NCBI GenBank assembly: GCA_964501705.1
Contig: CAZCUQ010000101.1
Span: 1-6,540, forward strand
Source of the DNA: RGIG4694 sp964501705
Lineage (GTDB): Bacteria; Bacillota; Clostridia; Oscillospirales; Ruminococcaceae
DNA: 6,540 bases
Reading direction: 5' to 3'
A program made the position numbers and the translations under genes. Of the stretch, positions 1 through 5,521 are shown piece after piece (the first letter of the stretch is position 1; each line of letters begins with the position of its first letter). The notes below the pieces were generated by a model. The model did no database searches, had not been told where the DNA came from, and saw only the letters and a program-made list of their open reading frames with translations.

Positions 1-2
1 AT

Positions 3-68
3 ATCGGAACGCAGTTCTGGAATCAGGGCAGAACTCAGGAGATAAAAGAAAGAGTTCTTCATCTGTGA
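3..68 (+). CDS. nrdD: Anaerobic ribonucleoside-triphosphate reductase, C-terminal end only (partial)
   Basis: Only the last 21 codons and the TGA stop lie in the window. They read as a tail containing WNQGRTQEIKERV and ending in VLHL. This resembles the extreme C-terminus of class III (glycyl-radical) ribonucleotide reductases, just downstream of the RxxGY radical loop. The two bases before the first full codon are AT, which would fit a Tyr codon of that loop, but this is inference. The enzyme reduces ribonucleoside triphosphates to deoxy forms without oxygen, using formate as reductant. The identity is strongly supported by the nrdG gene that follows 69 bases later with no terminator between, the usual nrdD-nrdG order. 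The glycyl radical site and the Zn-binding cysteines lie outside the window. Confidence 0.85.
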   Translation: MGTQFWNQGRTQEIKERVLHL

Positions 69-137
69 TCATTAACAGACGGAAAAAATCAGACTTCGTT
101 TCTTTTCTCGACATTTTAACAAAAAGGAATTTATGAT

Positions 138-641
138 ATGAATTACGGAAATATCAAGGACTGCGACATAGCAAACGGAAACGGCGTGAGAGTTTCGCTT
201 TTCGTAAGCGGATGCACTCACCGCTGCAAAGGCTGCTTCAATCCCGAAACATGGGACTTTGAATACGGTAAGCCATATACCGCCGAAACGGAGGAAAAGA
301 TAATAAAACTCGTTTCAAAAGGCTATATTAAAGGGCTTTCTCTTTTGGGCGGCGAACCGATGGAACGGGAAAATCAAAAAGCTCTCCTGCCGCTTCTTCG
401 GAAAATCAAAAAGGAACTTCCCGAAAAGGACATCTGGTGCTACACGGGCTACACCTACAAAAGGGATATCCCTGAGACGGAAGTCACCAACGAGTTTCTC
501 TCACTCATCGATGTCCTTGTGGACGGAGAATTTATGCTTGAAAAGAAAAATATTTCTCTTCGCTTTCGCGGCTCCGAAAATCAGCGTGTGATCGATATGA
601 ACGGCTCCCGTGAAGCGGATGATATAATTCTTCTTATATAG
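138..641 (+). CDS. nrdG: Anaerobic ribonucleotide reductase activating protein, radical SAM (NrdG)
   Basis: This is a 167-residue cytosolic radical-SAM activase, a normal length for NrdG. It uses a 4Fe-4S cluster and S-adenosylmethionine to make the glycyl radical on NrdD. The cluster motif CxxxCxxC is seen as C26-x3-C30-x2-C33 within SGCTHRCKGCFNPETW. The SAM-contacting GGEP is at residues 71-74, in LSLLGGEPMERENQKALL. Further family signatures are CYTGY (101-105), DVLVDGEF (125-132) and LRFRGSENQR (141-150). The ATG at 138 has AAGGA (124-128) nine bases upstream; an earlier ATG at 133 runs straight into a stop. The gene follows the nrdD end, so the two are probably one operon, and a hairpin terminator follows at 705. 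Other small activases, such as the one for pyruvate formate-lyase, share the fold, but length and neighbour favour NrdG. Confidence 0.96.
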   Translation: MNYGNIKDCDIANGNGVRVSLFVSGCTHRCKGCFNPETWDFEYGKPYTAETEEKIIKLVSKGYIKGLSLLGGEPMERENQKALLPLLRKIKKELPEKDIWCYTGYTYKRDIPETEVTNEFLSLIDVLVDGEFMLEKKNISLRFRGSENQRVIDMNGSREADDIILLI

Positions 642-704
642 TTCGTCTGATACAAAATACACTTATAAGGTCGCGGCAAAATATGCAGACGGAAATTTGC
701 GTGG

Positions 705-745
705 GATCCCCCTGCTCGGCATCACGGTCTGAGCGGGGGTCTTTT
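705..745 (+). terminator. Rho-independent terminator after nrdG
   Basis: The left arm GATCCCCCTGCTC (705-717) pairs with GAGCGGGGGTC (731-741) as a GC-rich stem of 11 base pairs, with two single T bulges (707 and 713) and a 13-base loop. TTTT follows at 742-745. It lies 63 bases past the nrdG stop and so closes the nrdD-nrdG unit. The U-tract is short, so some readthrough is possible. Confidence 0.8.
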
Positions 746-952
746 CAACTGTCTTACGGTAAACTGCATTTGAAATTTGACTTAATGCCAAGACGAAATT
801 TGCAAAACAGTTATGAATTTTGCTAAGGATGAAAGTACAAATTGAGGTGTCATTTACTGTAATCGCTTGCTTCGCCGTTTATTTCTTTGCCCGTCAGCTT
901 GTGCCGCTTCGGATTATCACCTGTTTTTCACCTAAAATCCAAAAAAAATTCC
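746..952. other. Intergenic stretch with no recognised gene
   Basis: The gap between nrdG and birA is 371 bases (642-1012). Apart from the terminator at 705-745 and the promoter at 953-981 I see nothing firm in it. Open frames that cross this part, at 820-1047 and 887-1012, lack a ribosome binding site and a recognisable protein, and both run over the birA promoter. A short motif close to GACGAAATTTGC occurs at 688-700 and 792-803, with a partial third copy near 772-779. This is too little to call a binding-site array. The 8-base palindrome CTTATAAG is at 662-669, before the terminator. Confidence 0.6.
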
Positions 953-981
953 TTGAATTTGTATCTGCGTTGTGTTATAAT
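953..981 (+). promoter_or_regulatory. Sigma-A promoter of the birA-dagK-ligA unit
   Basis: The -35 box is TTGAAT (953-958) and the -10 box is a perfect TATAAT (976-981), with a 17-base spacer and an extended -10 TG at 973-974. The expected start of transcription is near 988, which gives a leader of only about 25 bases before the ATG at 1013. That leaves no room for a riboswitch. No inverted repeat like the known BirA/BioR-type operators was seen over the promoter. Confidence 0.85.
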
Positions 982-1012
982 TTTAATAATAATAACTTTC
1001 GGAGGAAAAATA

Positions 1013-1996
1013 ATGACTGTGAAAGAACGAACCGCACAGGTTCTTGAGGAAAACAGAGGAAAGTATATTTCGGGCGCGGATATAGCTTCGGAACTGGGAG
1101 TTACAAGAAACGCCGTCTGGAAAGCCGTAAATATTCTTAAAAAAGAAGGCTACATCGTAAACGCCGTGACCAATAAGGGATACTGCCTCTCGGAAAAGTC
1201 TGATATATTATCCGAAAACTCGCTGAGAAAGATCCTTGAACCGAGATACGCCGCAAATTTAAAGCTTATGAGCAAGGTTACGTCAACAAATACGGTTCTG
1301 AGGGAAATGGCTGTCAAGGGCGCTCCGGAGGGGACAATAGTCATGTCTCCGAGACAAAGCGCGGGAAGAGGCAGATTTGAAAACAGACGATTCTATTCCG
1401 AAGAGGGCGGGGTTTATTTCAGTATTCTCTTAAAGCCCGACGTCACTGTGCAGAAGTCTCTGATGATAACTACCGCCGCCGCTGTAGCCGCTGCCGAATC
1501 AGTAGAAAGAGTTTCGGGCAGAAAAGCTAAGATAAAATGGGTAAACGATGTCTTTGTTGACGATAAAAAGGTGTGCGGGATACTTACCGAGGCGTCTTTG
1601 AGAACAGACGGAGCGGGACTTGATTATGCCATTCTGGGTATCGGTGTAAACGTAAGAGAACCCGACGGAGGCTTTCCCGAGGAAATAAAGGCAACAGCGG
1701 GAGCGGTGCTTTCGGAGAATGCGGATATTCCCGATGCGCGCAGCCGTATAGCAGGGGAAATAATCAACCGCTTTTTTGAAATTTATCTTCACCCCGACAG
1801 CTCCGACTACGTATCGGAATATAAAAGGCGCTCGCTCGTTTTGGGAAAAGAGGTTTATCTTATAAGCGTAAACGGAGATGAAAAAAGAGAAGCGCACGTT
1901 CTCGATATCGATGACGAATGCAGGCTTGTAGCAAGACTTGACGACGGAAATATCGTGACCGTTTCTTCGGGCGAGGTAAGCCTTAAACTGAAATGA
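1013..1996 (+). CDS. birA: Bifunctional biotin-[acetyl-CoA-carboxylase] ligase / biotin operon repressor (BirA)
   Basis: This 327-residue cytosolic enzyme activates biotin with ATP to biotinyl-5'-AMP and attaches it to the acceptor lysine of biotin carboxyl carrier proteins. Residues 1-62 form a winged helix-turn-helix (ISGADIASELGVTRNAVWKAV, then a GYxL wing), so it is a group II ligase able to act as a DNA-binding repressor. The catalytic domain shows QSAGRGR (115-121), the biotinyl-AMP loop; KWVNDV (175-180), matching the family KWPND; and DKKVCGILTE (184-193), whose lysine aligns with the catalytic Lys183 of E. coli. ILGIGVNV (208-214) follows. A C-terminal SH3-like domain begins near 277. 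The start at 1013 is chosen because GGAGG (1001-1005) lies seven bases upstream. The open frame extends back to 887, but that extension contains the promoter. The dagK gene begins 18 bases after the stop. No biotin synthesis gene is visible nearby, so its repressor targets are unknown. Confidence 0.95.
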   Translation: MTVKERTAQVLEENRGKYISGADIASELGVTRNAVWKAVNILKKEGYIVNAVTNKGYCLSEKSDILSENSLRKILEPRYAANLKLMSKVTSTNTVLREMAVKGAPEGTIVMSPRQSAGRGRFENRRFYSEEGGVYFSILLKPDVTVQKSLMITTAAAVAAAESVERVSGRKAKIKWVNDVFVDDKKVCGILTEASLRTDGAGLDYAILGIGVNVREPDGGFPEEIKATAGAVLSENADIPDARSRIAGEIINRFFEIYLHPDSSDYVSEYKRRSLVLGKEVYLISVNGDEKREAHVLDIDDECRLVARLDDGNIVTVSSGEVSLKLK

Positions 1997-2014
1997 TTTT
2001 ACGGAGATACTTTC

Positions 2015-2941
2015 ATGAAAAAATTATTGTTTGTTTATAATCCGCATTCCGGAAAGGGAATGATAAGCATACATCTTTGCAGAATATGCGATATGTTCAC
2101 CAAAGGAGGATATGAGGTGACTGTTCACCCGACGCAGGCAAAGCTCGACGGCTACAACTATATCATGAAAAGAGCCGATGATTTTGATGTGCTTGTGTGC
2201 AGCGGCGGAGACGGCACATTAAATGAGACTATCAAGGCTATGATGACTCTTAAATGTGATAAGCCGCTCGGCTATATCCCCGCGGGAACTATGAACGATT
2301 TTGCTTCAACGCTTAAAATTCCGAAGGATATGATAGCCGCGACCGCGCAGATAATAAATGCGTCCTACCCTATCCCCGTGGACGTCGGCTCGTTTAACGA
2401 CGAGTATTTCACATATGTGGCGGCTTTCGGGATATTCACCGCCGTGAGCTATGAAACAAATCAGCAGCTTAAAAACAGTCTCGGAGTTCTCGCGTATATT
2501 ATAGAGGCTCTCAACACAAGACAGCTTTCGGGAGCGGTCAGCGAATCTTTTCATATGAAGGTCAAATACGGGGGGACCGAAATAGAGGACGATTTTATAT
2601 TCGGAATGATGGCAAATTCAATGTCGGTCGGCGGCTTCAAGGGTATCACGGGAGACGATGTATGGCTTGACGACGGAATATTCGAGGGACTTCTCGTAAA
2701 GCGTCCCGAAAATCTGATGGATCTTCAGGGAACGATAAACGCGCTTATCAGAAGAGATTTTTCCGCTCCCTGCTTTTATTATTTCAAAGCGTCCTCCTGT
2801 GAGTTTATCTCGGAGAAAGAAGTTCCGTGGACAATAGACGGCGAATTCGGCGGAAACAGAACAACAGTCGATATCAAAAACTGTCACTGCGCGGTAAAGA
2901 TATTCTCCGGCGAAAATTCCGTGACAAGAGAAAATGAATGA
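2015..2941 (+). CDS. Diacylglycerol/lipid kinase of the DagK/YegS/BmrU family
   Basis: This 308-residue ATP-dependent lipid kinase has the usual family length (about 290-310). It most likely phosphorylates diacylglycerol to phosphatidic acid at the inner face of the membrane, recycling the diacylglycerol released by lipoteichoic-acid or glycolipid synthesis. The N-terminal nucleotide-binding half shows the opening strand LLFVYNPHSGKG (4-15), the signature GGDGT (64-68) followed by LNE, and PAGTMNDFA (89-97). The C-terminal half shows VDVG (122-125), LDDGIFEGLLV (218-228) and WTIDGEF (272-278); the acidic residue of the DGE corresponds to the proposed catalytic base in characterised DagK. There is no transmembrane segment, as expected for this soluble class, unlike the small integral DgkA. 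The ATG at 2015 is preceded by GGAG (2003-2006). The gene sits 18 bases after birA and 21 before ligA, so all three are probably one transcript. The exact lipid substrate cannot be read from sequence; sphingoid or other lipids are possible. Confidence 0.9.
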   Translation: MKKLLFVYNPHSGKGMISIHLCRICDMFTKGGYEVTVHPTQAKLDGYNYIMKRADDFDVLVCSGGDGTLNETIKAMMTLKCDKPLGYIPAGTMNDFASTLKIPKDMIAATAQIINASYPIPVDVGSFNDEYFTYVAAFGIFTAVSYETNQQLKNSLGVLAYIIEALNTRQLSGAVSESFHMKVKYGGTEIEDDFIFGMMANSMSVGGFKGITGDDVWLDDGIFEGLLVKRPENLMDLQGTINALIRRDFSAPCFYYFKASSCEFISEKEVPWTIDGEFGGNRTTVDIKNCHCAVKIFSGENSVTRENE

Positions 2942-2962
2942 AAAAACAAAGGGGTAAGGAAA

Positions 2963-4936
2963 ATGGACAAAAAGGAAAAAATCCTGATTTTACGAAAAGA
3001 ACTTGAAGAGGCTAATTACAATTATTATAATCTCGACGCTCCGACAATAAGCGATGAAGAGTATGATATGAAAATGAAAGAACTGGAAAGACTTGAAGCG
3101 GAGTTCCCCGAAATGTCCGATCCGAATTCTCCCTCGCAGAGAGTCGGCGGCACGGCGGATAATTCCTTTGAAAGCGTCGTTCATACCGTTCAGATGGGAT
3201 CATTGCGGGACGTTTTTTCACTGACCGAGGCGTCGGAATTCATAGATAAGATCTTAGCCGACTATCCGAAAACGGAATTTGTCGTTGAACCGAAAATTGA
3301 CGGACTTTCCGTATCTCTTGAATATACTGACGGAGTTTTTACAAGAGGCTCCACAAGAGGCGACGGATTCGTCGGCGAAGATGTTACGGCAAATCTGCGC
3401 ACAATACGAAGCATACCGATGAAGCTTAAAAATGCAGTTCCCTTCCTGGAGGTAAGGGGAGAGGTGTATATGCCGAAAAAAAGCTTTGAGGAATTATGCG
3501 AAAAGCAGGAGTTAAGAGGCGAGACTCCCTTTAAGAATCCGCGAAACGCAGCGGCAGGCTCTCTCAGACAGAAAAGCTCGAAAATCACTGCCGAAAGAAA
3601 GCTTGATATCTTTATTTTCAATATTCAGCAGATAACGGGAAAAGAACTGGCGACTCATGAGGAGTCGCTGGAGTATCTTGCGTCTCAGGGCTTTAGGGTA
3701 ATTCCCGATTATAAAAAAGTTAATTCGCCGGAGAAAGCGGAGGAGCATATCGGTCATATCGGAGATATGAGAAATAATTATTCCTTCGATATCGACGGAG
3801 CGGTGATAAAGGTAAACAATTTTGCCGAAAGAGAAGCTCTCGGTGCTACATCCAAAGCTCCGAAATGGGCTGCCGCGTTCAAATATCCGCCCGAGGAAAA
3901 GGAAACGATTCTTAAAAGCATTGAGGTAAATGTCGGAAGAACGGGCGCAATTACTCCCGTTGCGGTATTTGACCCCGTAATGCTCGCGGGAACGGAAGTT
4001 TCGAGAGCGGTGCTTCACAATCAGGAATTCATTTCGGAAAAGGATATAAGGATAGGCGATACTATCCTTGTAAGAAAAGCCGGAGAGATAATTCCCGAGG
4101 TACTCTCGTCCGTAAAGCACGCGGAAGATTCCGAACCGTATTTTCTGCCCGAATACTGCCCCGTGTGCGGAGCAAAGGCTGTAAGAACAGAGTATGAAGC
4201 AGTTCTTCGCTGTCAGAATGTAGAGTGTCCCGCTCAGCAGATGAGAAATATCATTCATTTTGCTTCAAAGGGCGCTATGGATATTGAGGGAATGGGTCCT
4301 GCGGTCGTAAAGGCTCTTCTTGATGAGAAAAAGATATCAAACGCGGCGGATATTTACTCTCTCAAAAAGGAAGATATCTCTTCTCTTGAAAGAATGGGAG
4401 AAAAATCTGCGGATAATCTTCTGAGGGCAATTGAAAAATCAAAGGAAGCTCCTCTCGACAGGGTCATCTACGGTATCGGCATAAGAAATATCGGCGCGGG
4501 AGCGGCAAAGCTTCTGTGCGATAAATTCGGAAATATCGACAGTATTCTGAATGCGTCGGAGGATGATATCTCTTTGATAGAGGGATTCGGAGAGGTTATG
4601 AGCAAAAACGTTTCCGATGCTTTTAAGGAAAAGCATTTTTCCGAGCTTATCGAAAAGCTTCGCGCCGCGGGAGTTAAAATGGAATACGAAACAAGGGCTT
4701 CGGGGGACGGCAGATTTTCGGGGAAAACCTTTGTTCTGACGGGAACTCTTCCGACCATGAAACGAAACGATGCCAAAGCGCTCATTGAGAAATTCGGCGG
4801 CAAGGTCAGCGGAAGCGTTTCCAAAAAAACCGACTACATCGTCGCGGGCGAGGACGCGGGAAGCAAGCTGACAAAAGCGGAGGAACTCGGATTAAATATT
4901 ATTTCCGAACAAGAACTCATGGATATGGCAAAGTAA
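2963..4936 (+). CDS. ligA: NAD-dependent DNA ligase LigA
   Basis: This 657-residue ligase seals 3'-OH/5'-phosphate nicks in duplex DNA during Okazaki fragment joining and repair, using NAD+ and forming an enzyme-AMP intermediate. All domains are present. Residues 1-68 are the NAD-specific Ia domain (NYYNLDAPTISDEEYD). The adenylation domain holds the catalytic KIDG with Lys111, then TRGDGFVGEDVT (131-142) and RGEVYMP (165-171). The OB fold contains VGRTGAITPVAVFDPV and RIGDTILVRKAGEIIPEV (363-380). The four-cysteine zinc finger is C399, C402, C417 and C422. Helix-hairpin-helix repeats span about 435-560, and the C-terminal BRCT domain is 584-657 (FVLTGTL, KKTDYIVAGEDAGSK). Nothing is missing. 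The start ATG at 2963 has AAAGGGG (2948-2954) eight bases upstream. It is the third gene after birA and dagK, and no convincing terminator follows before the tRNA promoter. It is presumably the essential replicative ligase. Confidence 0.98.
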   Translation: MDKKEKILILRKELEEANYNYYNLDAPTISDEEYDMKMKELERLEAEFPEMSDPNSPSQRVGGTADNSFESVVHTVQMGSLRDVFSLTEASEFIDKILADYPKTEFVVEPKIDGLSVSLEYTDGVFTRGSTRGDGFVGEDVTANLRTIRSIPMKLKNAVPFLEVRGEVYMPKKSFEELCEKQELRGETPFKNPRNAAAGSLRQKSSKITAERKLDIFIFNIQQITGKELATHEESLEYLASQGFRVIPDYKKVNSPEKAEEHIGHIGDMRNNYSFDIDGAVIKVNNFAEREALGATSKAPKWAAAFKYPPEEKETILKSIEVNVGRTGAITPVAVFDPVMLAGTEVSRAVLHNQEFISEKDIRIGDTILVRKAGEIIPEVLSSVKHAEDSEPYFLPEYCPVCGAKAVRTEYEAVLRCQNVECPAQQMRNIIHFASKGAMDIEGMGPAVVKALLDEKKISNAADIYSLKKEDISSLERMGEKSADNLLRAIEKSKEAPLDRVIYGIGIRNIGAGAAKLLCDKFGNIDSILNASEDDISLIEGFGEVMSKNVSDAFKEKHFSELIEKLRAAGVKMEYETRASGDGRFSGKTFVLTGTLPTMKRNDAKALIEKFGGKVSGSVSKKTDYIVAGEDAGSKLTKAEELGLNIISEQELMDMAK

Positions 4937-4980
4937 TTATTAACAAAATGTAAATATTATTTTAAAGAAGTAGTTTTCTA

Positions 4981-5009
4981 TTGACAAATATCTGAAATCG
5001 GCGTATAAT
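4981..5009 (+). promoter_or_regulatory. Consensus sigma-A promoter for the tRNA-Leu gene
   Basis: A perfect -35 TTGACA (4981-4986) and a perfect -10 TATAAT (5004-5009) are separated by exactly 17 bases. Transcription should start near 5016, leaving a leader of about ten bases that RNase P would remove at 5027. Full consensus boxes fit a strongly expressed stable RNA. Confidence 0.93.
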
Positions 5010-5026
5010 TAATCTGTTAAGATTTT

Positions 5027-5108
5027 GCGGATGTGGCGGAATCGGCAGACGCGCCGGATTCAGGTTCCGGTGGGTAAAACCGTGTGGGTTCAAGTCCCGT
5101 CATCCGCA
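5027..5108 (+). tRNA. tRNA-Leu, anticodon CAG
   Basis: The 82-base cloverleaf was folded by eye. The acceptor stem GCGGATG (5027-5033) pairs with CATCCGC (5101-5107), with discriminator A at 5108, the leucine identity base. The D arm contains GCG/CGC around a loop with GG. The anticodon stem CCGGA/TCCGG encloses the loop TTCAGGT, with anticodon CAG at 5061-5063, reading CUG codons. A long variable arm (GGT-AAA-ACC) marks a class II tRNA. The T arm carries TTCAAGT between GTGGG and CCCGT. The 3' CCA is not encoded: CT follows the discriminator, so the tail must be added by the CCA-adding enzyme. Confidence 0.97.
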
Positions 5109-5114
5109 CTTTTT

Positions 5115-5155
5115 GGGGAGTATCGCGCATAGCTTTTACGGTACTCCCCTTTTTT
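5115..5155 (+). terminator. Rho-independent terminator after tRNA-Leu
   Basis: GGGGAGTATC (5115-5124) pairs with GGTACTCCCC (5140-5149) in a ten-pair stem (eight Watson-Crick pairs, then a T-G wobble and a C-G pair) with a 15-base loop. TTTTTT follows at 5150-5155. It begins seven bases past the tRNA 3' end. It ends the tRNA transcript and probably also any transcript reading through from ligA. Confidence 0.93.
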
Positions 5156-5177
5156 GCCGAATCCGCTCAAGATTTTT

Positions 5178-5195
5178 TTATATCTGCCGATATAA
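5178..5195. repeat. Perfect AT-rich inverted repeat overlapping a TATAAT
   Basis: TTATATC (5178-5184) and GATATAA (5189-5195) are perfect complements around a four-base TGCC spacer. The right arm overlaps TATAAT (5191-5196), which could be the -10 box of a promoter for the open frame at 5212 or for the MATE gene downstream. The matching -35 region (around 5167-5173) is poor, about three of six positions. It could be an operator for a dimeric repressor covering a weak promoter, or a chance AT-rich palindrome. Confidence 0.35.
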
Positions 5196-5211
5196 TTTAT
5201 AAGGTTTCGAG

Positions 5212-5454
5212 TTGATTTTGAGAGGTTTTTATCGTGCCGTAGCTGCAGTCGGGGAACGGTTGGAAAAATCCTTTGCATACTCGTCAGACGGCGAAAATCA
5301 CTCCGACAATGAAGCGGATAACAGCTCGGCGGAAACTCCGGAAATAATGAATTTCACCGTGAACAGGATACTGTCCGAGCCGATGGAAGCTTTCTTTGCT
5401 CAGGCGTGTTCTGCCCGAAAACGTTTATGCCGGGATAAGCTGATCCGCAAATAA
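5212..5454 (+). CDS. Possible small protein of unknown function (80 codons, TTG start)
   Basis: I do not recognise this frame. It would encode 80 residues: a basic start (MILRGFYRAV), an acidic Ser/Asp/Asn-rich middle (about 24-44), and a basic C-terminus with two cysteines (C66 and C73, in CSARKRLC). There is no signal peptide or membrane segment. For it: AAGG (5201-5204) sits seven bases before the TTG; a TATAAT lies upstream; codon choice (GAA, GCG, TCG, ATA) resembles its neighbours; and the frame fits neatly between two terminator hairpins, its TAA lying six bases before the second. Against it: the start codon is weak, the ribosome binding site is poor, and it matches no family I know. 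Internal ATG codons at 5347 and 5383 would give much shorter products. It may instead be leader RNA of the MATE gene or a decayed gene. Confidence 0.3.
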   Translation: MILRGFYRAVAAVGERLEKSFAYSSDGENHSDNEADNSSAETPEIMNFTVNRILSEPMEAFFAQACSARKRLCRDKLIRK

Positions 5455-5460
5455 ATACGG

Positions 5461-5504
5461 AAGAATCATGACTGCCGCTTTCAAACGGGGTCATGATTCT
5501 TTTT
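5461..5504 (+). terminator. Hairpin with U-tract: terminator or attenuator just before the MATE gene
   Basis: AAGAATCATGAC (5461-5472) and GTCATGATTCTT (5490-5501) are perfect 12-base complements. An inner CCG/CGG pairing (5475-5477 with 5486-5488) extends the stem, and the run of T covers 5500-5504. The structure lies six bases after the stop of the small open frame and 17 bases before the MATE start codon. It could simply end the upstream transcript. However, no promoter fits between it and the MATE gene, so transcription of that gene must pass through it, as in an attenuator. Confidence 0.8.
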
Positions 5505-5521
5505 CCGAAAGAGGAAGATAT

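Noticed and set aside
69..137. Possible hairpin or promoter between nrdD and nrdG
   Set aside because: Only A-rich and T-rich tracts with poor pairing and no GC core; the gap reads as an ordinary intra-operon spacer.
777..815. TTGACT resembling a -35 box, with TATGAA downstream
   Set aside because: The spacing is about 29 bases, far from 17, and the promoter at 953-981 explains birA transcription.
900..1012. BirA autoregulatory operator
   Set aside because: I looked for paired TGTTAAC/GTTAACA-like or similar half-sites around the promoter and found none.
820..1047. Open frame of 75 codons on the + strand before birA
   Set aside because: It runs through the birA promoter and ribosome binding site and into birA in another frame, has no ribosome binding site of its own and gives no recognisable protein.
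3512..4258. Long (248-codon) open frame on the minus strand inside ligA
   Set aside because: It is antisense to the conserved adenylation, OB-fold and zinc-finger coding sequence of ligA, and its translation looks like reverse-complement shadow with no motif.
5156..5460. Guanidine, Mn2+ (yybP-ykoY) or other known riboswitch upstream of the MATE pump
   Set aside because: No conserved core of these classes was recognisable by eye; only a covariance-model search could exclude it fully.
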